Source: Robiginitalea sp. (GTDB lineage Bacteria; Bacteroidota; Bacteroidia; Flavobacteriales; Flavobacteriaceae). Taken from it: 64,000 nucleotides of DNA. The stretch lies in NCBI GenBank assembly GCA_024638915.1, contig JAHEJJ010000002.1, positions 1-64,000 on the forward strand, in the 5' to 3' direction. The notes under the pieces were generated by a model. The model saw only the letters and a program-made list of their open reading frames with translations, was not told the origin of the DNA and searched no databases. Shown here one piece after another: positions 1-8,796 of the stretch. The position numbers were made by a program, and so were the translations under genes. Every line of letters begins with the position of its first letter. The first letter of the stretch is position 1.

Positions 1-2
1 AT

Positions 3-1334
3 AGTTACCGGTTCAGCGAAATGGATTTTATGGCAAATAGTGTTGACGGCCATGGTGTGGACTGGCCTGTGCGCTATAAAGATATTGCGCCATGGTATGA
101 TAAAGTGGAATCGTATATAGGGGTTACCGGTGAACTTCTGGGCCTTCCTCAGTTACCGGACGGGCAATTTGAGCCGATGATGGAATTGAATTGTGCAGAA
201 CAGTATGTACGGGAAAAAGTAGGAGAACATTTCGAAGACAGGATCATTACAGCCGGCAGGGTAGCCCATATCAATAGCGATAAGAAGTTCGAAGGAAGGG
301 TACGCTGCCAATTCCGTAACCGTTGTATGCGAGGATGTCCTTTCGGGGCCTATTTCAGCAGTCTTTCTTCAACACTGCCTGCCGCCGAAAAAACCGGTAA
401 TTTGACATTAAGGCCCGACGCCGTCGTACATGAGATCATGTATGATCCGGACACGCAGAAGGCCACGGGAGTTAAAGTAATCGACAGGGAAAGCAAAGAG
501 ACTTTTGAATTTAAAGCCAAGGTGATTTTCCTATGCGCCTCTGCCATTGCCTCTGCCTCGATTTTGATGCAGTCCAAATCGGATCGATTCCCGAACGGAT
601 TGGGCAATGACTCTGACCAATTGGGCCGCAATGTCATGGACCACCACCTCGGGGCTGGCGCCAGGGGAAAACTTGAGGGATATGAAGATAAATACTATAA
701 AGGCCGCAAGCCGGGAGGCATCTATATCCCCAGATTCAGGAACCTTGGTGGAGCCTCTAACACCGATAAGTTTGTCCGTGGATACGGTTACCAGGGCGGC
801 GGAAGTAGAAATGACTGGGAGGACACCGTAGCCGAACTATCATTTGGTAAAGCGCTTAAAGAGGCTATACTCCGACCTGGGGGATGGCAGTTTGGCATCA
901 CAGGATTTGGTGAAATTCTTCCATATCAAGACAACCGGATGACCTTAGATTACGAAAAATTGGATGGATGGGGCCTGCCCACAGTAACCTTCGATGCTGA
1001 GTTTAAGGAAAACGAGTGGGAAATGAGAGAAGATATCAAAGAACAGGCTTTTGATATGCTGACTAAAGCCGGATTAAAAGATGTGGAGGTGTATGACGAC
1101 CCCAAGGCCATCGGCATCGGCATTCATGAGATGGGAACAGCCCGAATGGGAAGAGATCCCAAGACTTCTGTCCTCAATGGATACAATCAGTTGCATGCCG
1201 TAAAGAACGTTTATGTAACTGACGGGGCATTTATGACCTCGGCATCCTGTGTCAACCCTTCACTGACCTATATGGCTTTTTCGGCAAGAGCGGCCAATCA
1301 TGCTGCACAAGAACTTAAAAAAGGAAGTATTTGA
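3..1334 (+). CDS. GMC family oxidoreductase, C-terminal part (5' end outside window)
   Basis: This is the C-terminal 443 residues of a GMC-type FAD-dependent oxidoreductase. The frame is open to the left edge (S-Y-R-F-S-E before the first Met), so the Met codons at 39 and nearby are internal and the FAD-binding N-terminus lies outside. The C-terminal GMC_oxred_C signature is clear: HEMGTARMG near residue 376 and ASCVNPSLTYMAF near residue 415, which carry the conserved active-site His and Asn. A cysteine-rich stretch (CQFRNRCMRGCPFG) is typical of the gluconate/glucoside dehydrogenase branch. It overlaps the next gene by one base (TGATG), and that gene encodes a gluconate-2-dehydrogenase subunit-3 protein, so the pair most likely forms one periplasmic sugar dehydrogenase, for example a glucoside 3-dehydrogenase. 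The substrate is inferred only. Confidence 0.9.
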   Translation, partial: SYRFSEMDFMANSVDGHGVDWPVRYKDIAPWYDKVESYIGVTGELLGLPQLPDGQFEPMMELNCAEQYVREKVGEHFEDRIITAGRVAHINSDKKFEGRVRCQFRNRCMRGCPFGAYFSSLSSTLPAAEKTGNLTLRPDAVVHEIMYDPDTQKATGVKVIDRESKETFEFKAKVIFLCASAIASASILMQSKSDRFPNGLGNDSDQLGRNVMDHHLGAGARGKLEGYEDKYYKGRKPGGIYIPRFRNLGGASNTDKFVRGYGYQGGGSRNDWEDTVAELSFGKALKEAILRPGGWQFGITGFGEILPYQDNRMTLDYEKLDGWGLPTVTFDAEFKENEWEMREDIKEQAFDMLTKAGLKDVEVYDDPKAIGIGIHEMGTARMGRDPKTSVLNGYNQLHAVKNVYVTDGAFMTSASCVNPSLTYMAFSARAANHAAQELKKGSI

Positions 1335-2077
1335 TGAAACGGAGAAACGCACTTAAAAATATCGGAATGGCCCTGGGATACTCAGTGGCAACTCCTACGC
1401 TAATTAGCATCGTTCAGAGTTGTAAGGAAGAAGCTGCTGTTGGTTGGCGACCCAGTTTTTTCACCCCGGAAGAAGGCCATGTCTTAAAACTTTTGGTAGA
1501 TATCTTTTTGCCCAAAACAGATACACCTTCGGCATCTGAAATGAATGTGCATATTTTTATCGATGGATTGGCCGATAAGGTAATGTATGGAGAGGAAGAG
1601 TTTCTTACACTTCCAATGAACAAACAAAATATTGAGAACATCGAAGACAGGTATATCGATACCGGCTATTTTATAAAACACAGTCGGGATTTTTTCAGGA
1701 AAACGATGACCGCATTCACCAACCTCGCTCTGAGCGAATCCGGTAAAAACGAGTTGCTCGAATTGACCGAATCGGATCTTGAAAAATCACTGCAATCTGT
1801 AAATTCTATTTACGAGGCCCAAAAAGAAACCAGAGAAAAGGTATTACAGGCTTATGTCAAAGGTTTTTTTACAAGGAAGACCTCACCTCCGCTTAACGAT
1901 GATCAACTTTCTTGTGTATTTGTTCAATCCATGAGAGATATGACGATCATGGGGTATAAAACAACCGAGTATGTGGGCGAAGATATGCTGGCTTACCAGC
2001 CGATTCCCGGCGAGTATATTCCTTGTGGAGACACGGATGAGCTTACCGGTGGCAAAGCCTATTCAATCGTCTGGTAA
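1334..2077 (+). CDS. gluconate 2-dehydrogenase subunit 3 family protein, Tat-type leader
   Basis: The 247-residue protein starts MKRRNALKNIGMALGYS, a Tat-like leader (MKRR then a hydrophobic stretch) ending near SIVQSC, where the Cys could be a lipidation site. The rest (FFTPEEGHVLKLLVDIFLPKTDTPSA, then a helical body) fits the gluconate_2-dh3 family, the small helper subunit that accompanies GMC dehydrogenases and is thought to carry them through the Tat pathway. I chose the ATG at 1334, which overlaps the stop of the GMC gene, rather than the TTG one codon earlier. Three bases separate it from the TIM-barrel gene downstream, so all three genes are probably one operon. Confidence 0.88.
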   Translation: MKRRNALKNIGMALGYSVATPTLISIVQSCKEEAAVGWRPSFFTPEEGHVLKLLVDIFLPKTDTPSASEMNVHIFIDGLADKVMYGEEEFLTLPMNKQNIENIEDRYIDTGYFIKHSRDFFRKTMTAFTNLALSESGKNELLELTESDLEKSLQSVNSIYEAQKETREKVLQAYVKGFFTRKTSPPLNDDQLSCVFVQSMRDMTIMGYKTTEYVGEDMLAYQPIPGEYIPCGDTDELTGGKAYSIVW

Positions 2078-2080
2078 TAG

Positions 2081-2992
2081 ATGGAGAGAAGAAAATTTAT
2101 CAGGAATACCGCAATGGCAGGAGGTTTGCTTTCCAGCGGCGGACTCTATTCTATAGGTAAGACCTCTTTTTCTCCTTCAAAGTTCAAACTGAATTACGCT
2201 CCTCACCTGGGCATGTTTGCTCATCATGCTGGAGATGACCCGTTGGCACAATTAAAGTTTATGGCCGATCAGGGGTTCAGGTCTTTTGAAGACAATGAGA
2301 TGGGTGGCAGGCCTGTTGAGTTACAACAAAGCATGGCACGAACCATGGAATCCCTGAATTTGCAAATGGGCGTATTTGTGGCGCATAAGATCTATTGGAA
2401 AGAGCCAAACCTTGCGTCCGGAGATCCCGACAAGCAGAAGGAGTTCCTGAACGATATTGAAACTTCTGTTGAGGTTGCCAGACGGGTGAATGCGAAATGG
2501 ATGACGGTAGTGCCGGGACATGCAGACCCGACATTGTCCATGGGTTATCAAACCGCCAATGTAGTTGAAACACTGAAACGGGCAGCTGCAATTCTTGAAC
2601 CTCATGGAATGGTGATGGTACTGGAGCCTCTCAACTTCAGGAATCATCCCGGACTTTTCCTGACCGGCTCTCCTCAGGCTTATGAAATTTGCAGGGCCGT
2701 TGATTCTCCATCTTGCAAGATCTTATTTGATATTTATCATCAGCAGATACAGGAGGGAAACCTCATCCCGAATATCGAAAAATGCTGGGACGAAATCGCA
2801 TATTTCCAAATTGGTGATAACCCGGGCAGAAAGGAACCCACTACCGGAGAGATCAATTATAAGAATATTTTCAGGTATATCCACAACCGAGGATTTGATG
2901 GGATATTGGGAATGGAACACGGAAATTCTATCCCGGGAAAAGAGGGGGAACTCGCCTTACTGAAAGCTTATCGTCAGGTGGACGATTTTTAA
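2081..2992 (+). CDS. Tat-exported hydroxypyruvate isomerase / sugar phosphate isomerase-epimerase-like TIM barrel
   Basis: 303 residues. The N-terminus MERRKFIRNTAMAGGLLSSGG is a Tat leader. The mature part is an AP_endonuc_2-type TIM barrel: LEPLNF, ILFDIYHQQ, FQIGDNPGR and GMEHGNS carry the acidic and His residues that bind metal in this superfamily and in hydroxypyruvate isomerase. In Bacteroidota such exported TIM barrels often sit beside GMC/subunit-3 dehydrogenases and act on keto sugars; here the gene follows that pair by three bases. A role in converting the dehydrogenase product in the periplasm is inferred. Hydroxypyruvate isomerase itself is a cytoplasmic enzyme, so the Tat leader argues against that exact reaction. 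Confidence 0.82.
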   Translation: MERRKFIRNTAMAGGLLSSGGLYSIGKTSFSPSKFKLNYAPHLGMFAHHAGDDPLAQLKFMADQGFRSFEDNEMGGRPVELQQSMARTMESLNLQMGVFVAHKIYWKEPNLASGDPDKQKEFLNDIETSVEVARRVNAKWMTVVPGHADPTLSMGYQTANVVETLKRAAAILEPHGMVMVLEPLNFRNHPGLFLTGSPQAYEICRAVDSPSCKILFDIYHQQIQEGNLIPNIEKCWDEIAYFQIGDNPGRKEPTTGEINYKNIFRYIHNRGFDGILGMEHGNSIPGKEGELALLKAYRQVDDF

Positions 2993-3181
2993 ACATTTAA
3001 AAACCCCTTCTTATTGGTCTAGACAACAGCTCTGATCGATTCTCAGATTGTAAAGAGAACATATCCGTTATTATATTTTCTTTGAATACTTTGCAAATAT
3101 TATCGGTATTAGCTATCGTTATCGCAGTCTAAATCTTAATAAAATGCGTATATAGTATGTGTGAATAACAAATCCTATACT

Positions 3182-3271
3182 ATGGATTACTATTTTATTC
3201 TACTATTTATTTATGTCGTCTTGCTGATCCTATCGGCTTTTTTTATAAAGCCATTGTTTACCAGGCGTTAG
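3182..3271 (+). CDS. candidate small membrane peptide, 29 aa
   Basis: An ATG opens a 29-codon frame ending in TAG that would encode MDYYFILLFIYVVLL followed by ILSAFFIKPLFTRR: one hydrophobic segment of about 20 residues with a basic C-terminus, the usual shape of a single-span small membrane protein. There is no convincing ribosome binding site, but many Bacteroidota genes lack one. I do not recognise a family; the length is like KdpF but the sequence is not. A chance AT-rich frame cannot be excluded. Confidence 0.3.
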   Translation: MDYYFILLFIYVVLLILSAFFIKPLFTRR

Positions 3272-3354
3272 AGTAGTTATAAGCGTCATTTCCCATCACC
3301 TCTGCTTGAATGCAGGGGCTGCATCTTCTCTCCCCTAACCAGATTTTAAAAACA

Positions 3355-3405
3355 AAATACCCCGTAAATTCTTCTGGACCATTGCCAGGTTTATCCGGGG
3401 TATTT
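3355..3405 (-). terminator. rho-independent terminator of nrdA
   Basis: AAATACCCCG (3355-3364) pairs perfectly with CGGGGTATTT (3396-3405). The loop contains further nested complementarity (TAAA/TTTA, CTGG/CCAG). Read on the minus strand, just after the nrdA stop at 3467, the stem is followed by a T-rich run (TGTTTTTT), the expected order for an intrinsic terminator. Confidence 0.7.
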
Positions 3406-3466
3406 CTTATTTAATAAACACTATTCGCCGCTTTGAAGCCGCACGCTACATAAACTGAAGCTTCAA

Positions 3467-5944
3467 CTAAGATCCGCACATCAGGCAGTCATCGTCTGTC
3501 TGACCGTCTTTTGCCCGGGCGATCAACTCCTTCATCTCCGATGGAGAAATCGGCTCTGCATTGAGCTCCTGATCCTTTACAGGAGTGGTTTTTACATCGA
3601 TTGCCTTTGCTACTTCGGGCCTTGATCCGGCAACTTCTGCTTCAGCCGCAACACTAACCGGCACTTCTTTTTTCTTGGTATTGTCGAGCGTAAACTTAAT
3701 CGCATCTACGGCAGCCTTGGTCCTCAGATAGTACATGCCGGTTTTCAAGCCGCTTTTCCAGGCATAGAAATGCATGGAGGTCAGCTTGGCATAGTTGGCA
3801 TTTTCCATAAACAGATTCAACGACTGACTCTGATCGATGAAATATCCACGTTGCCGGGACATGTCTATAATGTCTTTCATACTTAACTCCCAAACGGTCT
3901 TGTACAATTGCTTGATCTCATCGGGAATGTTATCGATGTGCTGTATAGAGCCATTGGCACGCATTAATTCCTGCTTCAATTCTTCATTCCACAAACCGAG
4001 TTTCACCAGATCTTCAAGCAAATGCTTGTTGACCACTATGAATTCTCCCGAGAGTACACGCCTGGTGTATATATTCGAAGTATAAGGTTCGAAACATTCG
4101 TTGTTCCCCAATATCTGTGAGGTAGATGCCGTAGGCATTGGTGCTACCAGCAATGAGTTGCGCACCCCGTGTTCTTTGATATTCTTCCTGAGCTTTTCCC
4201 AATCCCAGCGACCGGATAATTCTTCATCCTTGATCCCCCAAAGGTTGTGTTGAAATTCACCTTTCGCAATTGGAGAGTCCTTATAGGTAGAATAAGGGCC
4301 TTCTTTCCTGGCAGCTTCCATGGAAGCTGTTGCGGCAGCATAGTAAAGTGTTTCGAAAATTTCCTGGTTTAATTTCTTCGCCCTGTCGGAAGTAAAGGGC
4401 AGTCTCATCAGGATAAACGCATCTGCCAATCCCTGAATTCCCAATCCTATTGGACGGTGTCTCATATTTGAGTTTTCGGCTTCCTTGACCGGATAGTAAT
4501 TCCTGTCGATGACCCTGTTGAGGTTTTTAGTCACCCTTTTGGTCACTTTATAAAGCTCTTTATGATCAAAGCTGCCATTCTTCACAAACATCGGCAAGGC
4601 GATCGAAGCGAGATTACATACCGCTATTTCATCGGGGGAGGTATATTCCAGAATTTCGGTACACAGGTTCGAGGATCGTATGGTACCCAGGTTCTTCTGA
4701 TTGCTCTTTCGGTTGGCGGCGTCCTTGTAGAGCATATAAGGTGTCCCTGTCTCTATCTGAGATTCCAGTATTTTTTCCCATAATTCCCGTGCTCTGATCT
4801 TCTTGCGTCCCTTTCCTTCCGCTTCATATTTGGCATACAATTCTTCAAATTCCTCACTGTGGGTGGTAAAGAGTCCCGGGCATTCATTTGGGCACATAAG
4901 TGTCCATTCTCCATCGGCTTCTACGCGCTTCATAAAAAGATCTGGGATCCACATGGCATAAAAAAGGTCTCTGGCACGCATCTCTTCTTTACCATGGTTC
5001 TTTTTTAATTCGAGAAAATCAAAAATATCGGCATGCCAGGGTTCTATATAAATAGCAAAACTCCCCTTTCTTTTGCCACCTCCCTGGTCGACATAGCGGG
5101 CCGTATCGTTAAAAACCCTTAGCATGGGTACAATTCCATTGGAAGTACCGTTAGTGCCTGCGATATAAGAACCGGTTGCCCTGATGTTATGTACAGAAAG
5201 CCCTATACCCCCTGCGGATTGTGAGATCTTAGCGGTATGCTTTAGTGTGTCGTAAATGCCGTCAATACTATCGTCCTTCATCGCGAGGAGAAAGCAAGAA
5301 GACATTTGTGGCTTCGGCGTACCGGAATTAAAAAGCGTAGGAGTAGCGTGTGTAAAATATTTTTTGGACATCAACTCGTATGTCTCGATAGCCGCATCCA
5401 GGTCATCGAGGTGAATCCCCACGGCCACGCGCATAAGCATGTGCTGGGGCCGTTCTGCTATATTGCCGTTGAGTTTTAGAAGATAGGACCGCTCTAGCGT
5501 TTTAAATCCAAAATAATCATATCCGAAATCACGGTTATAAATTATGGTAGAATCGAGCATTTCTGCATTTTCAGAAATCACCTTATAAACTTCATCCGAC
5601 AAAAGAGGAGCTTTTTTGCCGGTTCTTGGGTTGACGTATTCATAGAGGTCCTTCATCGTCTCCGAGAAGGATTTCTTTGTATTCTTATGCAAATTGGAAA
5701 CGGAAATTCGTGCCGCCAGTTTCGCATAATCCGGATGTGCTGTGGTCAGCGTGGCGGCGATCTCAGCAGCCAGATTATCGAGTTCGGATGTGGTGACCCC
5801 ATCATAAAGTCCTTCGATAACTCTCATAGCCACTTTGACCGGGTCGACCAAATTGCTGAGTCCGTAACATAATTTGCGAACCCGTGCCGTGATCTTATCG
5901 AACATCATCGGTTCTTTTCTGCCGTCTCTTTTTACTACATACAT
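3467..5944 (-). CDS. nrdA: ribonucleoside-diphosphate reductase subunit alpha, class Ia
   Basis: 825 residues, full length for a class I large subunit, which reduces ribonucleoside diphosphates to deoxyribonucleotides. An ATP-cone fills about residues 1-90 ([19 protein letters not shown]). Active-site elements are present: SSCFLL with the first redox Cys, NLCTEI with the thiyl-radical Cys and catalytic Asn/Glu, AVCNLASI with the second redox Cys, MYYLRT with the paired radical-transfer tyrosines, and a C-terminal CLMC that shuttles electrons from thioredoxin or glutaredoxin. A linker rich in Ala, Val and Glu precedes the tail. A GAGGAG-type ribosome binding site lies directly upstream of the ATG. 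It follows nrdB by 117 bases on the same strand, so the two form an operon with nrdB first. Confidence 0.97.
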   Translation of the reverse strand: MYVVKRDGRKEPMMFDKITARVRKLCYGLSNLVDPVKVAMRVIEGLYDGVTTSELDNLAAEIAATLTTAHPDYAKLAARISVSNLHKNTKKSFSETMKDLYEYVNPRTGKKAPLLSDEVYKVISENAEMLDSTIIYNRDFGYDYFGFKTLERSYLLKLNGNIAERPQHMLMRVAVGIHLDDLDAAIETYELMSKKYFTHATPTLFNSGTPKPQMSSCFLLAMKDDSIDGIYDTLKHTAKISQSAGGIGLSVHNIRATGSYIAGTNGTSNGIVPMLRVFNDTARYVDQGGGKRKGSFAIYIEPWHADIFDFLELKKNHGKEEMRARDLFYAMWIPDLFMKRVEADGEWTLMCPNECPGLFTTHSEEFEELYAKYEAEGKGRKKIRARELWEKILESQIETGTPYMLYKDAANRKSNQKNLGTIRSSNLCTEILEYTSPDEIAVCNLASIALPMFVKNGSFDHKELYKVTKRVTKNLNRVIDRNYYPVKEAENSNMRHRPIGLGIQGLADAFILMRLPFTSDRAKKLNQEIFETLYYAAATASMEAARKEGPYSTYKDSPIAKGEFQHNLWGIKDEELSGRWDWEKLRKNIKEHGVRNSLLVAPMPTASTSQILGNNECFEPYTSNIYTRRVLSGEFIVVNKHLLEDLVKLGLWNEELKQELMRANGSIQHIDNIPDEIKQLYKTVWELSMKDIIDMSRQRGYFIDQSQSLNLFMENANYAKLTSMHFYAWKSGLKTGMYYLRTKAAVDAIKFTLDNTKKKEVPVSVAAEAEVAGSRPEVAKAIDVKTTPVKDQELNAEPISPSEMKELIARAKDGQTDDDCLMCGS

Positions 5945-5958
5945 GCTCCTCTGTTTGT

Positions 5959-5980
5959 TTTAGTTAGTGTTTAGTTAGTG
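5959..5980. repeat. two tandem copies of an 11-bp unit in the nrdA leader
   Basis: TTTAGTTAGTG occurs twice back to back (5959-5969 and 5970-5980), 15 bases upstream of the nrdA start on the minus strand. A pair of exact copies next to a start codon could be a slippage-prone spacer or a binding site; nothing else supports a function. Confidence 0.5.
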
Positions 5981-6061
5981 CAGACCTATCTTCATAAGCA
6001 TGCGAATTATAATTGATCCGGGAGTAACCCGATGTGCCGGGTTAATACGGGTTTTGGTTAA

Positions 6062-7048
6062 TTAGAAATCGGCATCAAAGCTGATCTTTTGCGACTCGCT
6101 GTCCTTTTCTTTGTTAAGAACACCGGCTTTCTGGTATTCGGAAACGCGTTTCTCGAAGAAATTGGTCTTGCCCTGCAATGAGATCATGTCCATAAAATCA
6201 AATGGATTTGTTGCATTATAGACCTTTTCGCATTCAAGTTCCACCAGTAATCTGTCGGTGACAAATTCGAGGTATTGGGTCATCAGTTTGGCGTTCATCC
6301 CGATCAGGCTTACCGGCAGGGATTCGGTGATAAATTCGCGTTCGATGTTAAGTGCATCAACCAGAATGTCTGTGATACGATCTTTAGGAACTTTATTGAT
6401 AAGGTGTTTGTTATGAAGGTGTACTGCATAGTCACAATGCATACCCTCGTCGCGCGAGATCAATTCGTTGGAAAATGTCAGGCCTGGCATCAGACCTCTT
6501 TTCTTTAACCAGAAAATTGAGCAAAACGCCCCGGAGAAAAAGATCCCCTCTACTGCTGCAAATGCGATGAGTCTTTCGGCAAAACTTGGGGAATCGATCC
6601 ATTTCAGGGCCCAGTCGGCCTTTTTCTTGATCGCAGGAAAGTTTTCAATGGCCTTAAAAAGAATATTTTTCTCTTTTTCGTCCTTCACATAGGTGTCTAT
6701 CAACAGGGAATAGGTTTCCGAATGAATGTTTTCCATCATAATCTGAAAACCATAAAAGAATTTCGCCTCTGAATACTGGACTTCATTCACGAAATTCTCT
6801 GCCAGGTTTTCATTGACAATACCGTCGGAGGCGGCAAAAAATGCCAGAATATGCTTAATAAAGTAGCGTTCGTCGTCGTTGAGTTTGTTATTCCAGTCCG
6901 CCGGGTCCTGATGAAGATCTATTTCTTCCGCCGTCCAAAAACAAGCTTCGCATTTTTTGTACCATTCCCATAAATCGTGGTGTTCGATGGGAAAAATTAC
7001 AAATCTGTCTTTATTCTCGTGTAAAATGGGCTCAACGGCTGTGGACAT
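6062..7048 (-). CDS. nrdB: ribonucleoside-diphosphate reductase subunit beta, class Ia
   Basis: 328 residues, ferritin-like small subunit of ribonucleotide reductase that holds the di-iron centre and the tyrosyl radical. The ENIHSETY motif gives a Glu and His ligand and the radical Tyr in the E115-H118-Y122 spacing of E. coli NrdB; the second Glu/His pair is in [11 protein letters not shown] retained Tyr places it in class Ia rather than the Tyr-less Mn/Fe class Ic. The C-terminus is acidic and aromatic (SFDADF), as needed for docking to NrdA. It is the first gene of the nrdB-nrdA pair; its promoter must lie in the 489-bp gap upstream, but I found no exact -7 box or paired NrdR boxes there. 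Confidence 0.97.
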   Translation of the reverse strand: MSTAVEPILHENKDRFVIFPIEHHDLWEWYKKCEACFWTAEEIDLHQDPADWNNKLNDDERYFIKHILAFFAASDGIVNENLAENFVNEVQYSEAKFFYGFQIMMENIHSETYSLLIDTYVKDEKEKNILFKAIENFPAIKKKADWALKWIDSPSFAERLIAFAAVEGIFFSGAFCSIFWLKKRGLMPGLTFSNELISRDEGMHCDYAVHLHNKHLINKVPKDRITDILVDALNIEREFITESLPVSLIGMNAKLMTQYLEFVTDRLLVELECEKVYNATNPFDFMDMISLQGKTNFFEKRVSEYQKAGVLNKEKDSESQKISFDADF

Positions 7049-7537
7049 AATAGTGCTTTTTTAAAAGTTAAAATTGGGATTAATTTACCTTTTGGCTGGG
7101 ACTTACAAAGATTCAAAAATGTTATCAAATTGTAAAGTCCGTTTAAGGGAATCAGGCCCAAAGTTTTTAACACGCGCTGTTGAAATGTAGGCTGGTATTA
7201 GATGTTTACTGCCTTGCGGGCGGAAGATAATTTTGGGAACTTTTTAACAAGATTTCAAACAAAAAAAATAAACCAAATAGTATTAAATACTGTACTTTTT
7301 GGTTTATTACTATCGATTCGTTTACTAATGTCCTGCTAATGAGCTAGTCCGTCTCTTTATCAGGGTTAGGGTATCAATAAGATCAAATGGCGGAGTTAAG
7401 GAAGCAAATTATATACGAAGGACGTTCTTGCACCACATAAATCTTCTCTTCTTTGGAATAAAGATGTTTATTATACTCCCCTGTGGCTCAGTCGATATTA
7501 ATTTTGGGCCCGATAAATAAGGTTTTTAAAAAATTGA
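7049..7537. other. 489-bp intergenic stretch upstream of nrdB
   Basis: Both flanking genes run on the minus strand. The stretch contains the terminator of the upstream gene (7267-7308) and must contain the nrdB promoter. I find no supportable gene, no RNA and no convincing NrdR box pair. Confidence 0.45.
7267..7308 (-). terminator. rho-independent terminator after the 7538-8503 gene
   Basis: AATAAACCAAA (7267-7277) and TTTGGTTTATT (7298-7308) form a perfect 11-bp stem, with a smaller nested inverted repeat AGTATT/AATACT in the loop. On the minus strand the stem runs straight into a run of eight T, which makes a strong intrinsic terminator, about 230 bases after the stop at 7538. Confidence 0.7.
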
Positions 7538-8503
7538 TCACTCATATTGAAAATAATATCGGGCATCGGAGGGTATATCAGCGATGGTCGTATACGTTTT
7601 GAATTTCCAGCGGGTTCTGCTGCCTATTGTATGATTGCCATTCACTTCTATCTTAACCAGGTTCCAACCTGGTTTTAAATCCATGTCTACTGTTGTATAC
7701 TGATCGATGACTTTGGACGATTCTCCTTCATATACGGTTCTATCAATATCCTTTTTCTCCAAGGTAGCATGACACGAATCATCGGTATATGCCCAATAAA
7801 GCAAATATCCTTCATCTCCGTACTTCATATGCGAAGGAGAGGACAGATTATGCGTAGTTCTTTCCGAGTTTCCGATTTTTAAATTGCCTATAACTTCTTG
7901 TCCTTGAAACACATCGAACCGGTACCCCGACCACGTCATTTGGGCATCAGGATTGGTAAAATCTACTTCATCATTCAAGACTTCGTGCATTTGGGGAAAC
8001 AATCCTGTCTTGATCGTCCGGTTGGTCGCCACCTCATGTGGCAAATTCATCTGTACGGTACCAGACTGTGTGATCTTACCAACCATCACATAATGATCAT
8101 AAGGTGCTCTTCCGTCTGGTCCGGGCGTACCCGTTCCATCATAATAGGCGATTTCCACGGAACCCCATTGCCAATTATCAAATACTCCCTGGGTATTGCT
8201 GGCCACCTTATTTCTCCAGTAGAAATCTTTAAGATGATCCTTTGCAGTATCCTTTTGCCTTTTTTCCGCCTCGACCTGCCCGCGCATCTCTTCCTGTTTC
8301 TGCTGTTCTTCTGCAGCTTCCATCATTTTCATCGCCTCCTGAAATTGCGGATTATTGCTCATCATCTCCATCGCCTTTTTTTGGGCTTCTTCTGCTTGTC
8401 TTTGCATTTCCTCAATTTCTTTATGCTGCTCTGGTGTTTGTGAAATCCCAACAAACCCAATGCAAAAAACAATCATTGTTAAATGTAATCTTAGTGTGCT
8501 CAT
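7538..8503 (-). CDS. secreted protein of unknown function with coiled-coil N-terminal region
   Basis: 321 residues, family not recognised. Residues 1-22 form a signal peptide (MSTLRLHLTMIVFCIGFVGIS). Residues 25-95 are very rich in Glu, Gln, Met and Lys in heptad-like order, so they form a coiled coil or long helix. From about residue 95 the sequence changes to a globular, Trp/Tyr/Asp-rich, beta-looking domain (NWQWGSVEIAYYDG, PGWNLVKIEVNGNH). It is exported to the periplasm or surface. Upstream on the same strand lies the cloverleaf-like element at 8559-8693, which would be in its 5' untranslated region if the transcript starts further up; downstream is a strong terminator. Confidence 0.75.
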   Translation of the reverse strand: MSTLRLHLTMIVFCIGFVGISQTPEQHKEIEEMQRQAEEAQKKAMEMMSNNPQFQEAMKMMEAAEEQQKQEEMRGQVEAEKRQKDTAKDHLKDFYWRNKVASNTQGVFDNWQWGSVEIAYYDGTGTPGPDGRAPYDHYVMVGKITQSGTVQMNLPHEVATNRTIKTGLFPQMHEVLNDEVDFTNPDAQMTWSGYRFDVFQGQEVIGNLKIGNSERTTHNLSSPSHMKYGDEGYLLYWAYTDDSCHATLEKKDIDRTVYEGESSKVIDQYTTVDMDLKPGWNLVKIEVNGNHTIGSRTRWKFKTYTTIADIPSDARYYFQYE

Positions 8504-8558
8504 ATTTTGAAGATTATTTGTCTTAAAGGTGGCAGAGCTTTAGATGTTCCCTAAAATC

Positions 8559-8693
8559 AAACCAGGCGATCCCTCGATGAAACCAATCAAGTCTAACTTG
8601 TATTGGCGCCGCTGCACCGGGTAGTTCCCCCGAAACCCGGAATTAGCGGCAACCAAACCCATTAATTTGGATTGGTTATCCAGTTCCTGGTTT
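8559..8693. other. three-armed (cloverleaf-like) inverted-repeat element
   Basis: AAACCAGG (8559-8566) pairs perfectly with CCTGGTTT (8686-8693) and encloses three hairpins lying almost end to end. Arm A, 8583-8606: CCAAT-CAAGT with ACTTG-ATTGG, one bulged T. Arm B, 8608-8650: GCCGCT with AGCGGC, then CCGGGT with ACCCGG, 12-base loop. Arm C, 8651-8677: AACCAA with TTGGTT. AACCAAT at 8581-8587 can alternatively pair with ATTGGTT at 8671-8677, so two competing folds exist. It lies between two minus-strand genes, 56 bases upstream of one start. It could be a structured leader, a small RNA, or a folded DNA recombination site; family not known to me. Confidence 0.6.
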
Positions 8694-8702
8694 CACCTTC
8701 AG

Positions 8703-8766
8703 AACCGATTTGTAAAACACTTTCATGCCTTTAAACCTGTTCCTTATAGGATCGCACATATCGGTT
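8703..8766. repeat. inverted repeat next to the three-armed element
   Basis: AACCGAT (8703-8709) and ATCGGTT (8760-8766) are perfect inverted repeats enclosing 50 bases. They lie 9 bases beyond the three-armed element and just downstream of the lipoprotein gene that ends at 8797 on the minus strand. This may be part of the same structured region; there is no T-run of the kind a terminator would have. Confidence 0.35.
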
Positions 8767-8796
8767 TGACAAAACAATGTATGAAATACACAGGAT

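Larger units (their letters stand above)
2993..3466. other. 474-bp intergenic stretch between convergent operons
   Basis: It lies between the plus-strand sugar-oxidation operon and the 3' end of nrdA on the minus strand. It holds a candidate 29-codon membrane peptide (3182-3271) and a long hairpin that reads as the nrdA terminator (3355-3405), both listed separately. I see no other coding potential and no RNA gene. Confidence 0.5.

Noticed and set aside
6026-6043. Six-bp hairpin AACCCG/CGGGTT in the nrdB-nrdA spacer as a terminator
   Set aside because: Short stem and no T-run on the minus strand; nrdA clearly continues the operon.
7049-7250. NrdR boxes upstream of nrdB
   Set aside because: No pair of sequences close to the ACACnATATnTnGTGT-type consensus could be found.
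8583-8606. Possible integron attC core (GTCTAAC in arm A)
   Set aside because: Only one of the two required core sites is present and no integrase or gene cassette is nearby.
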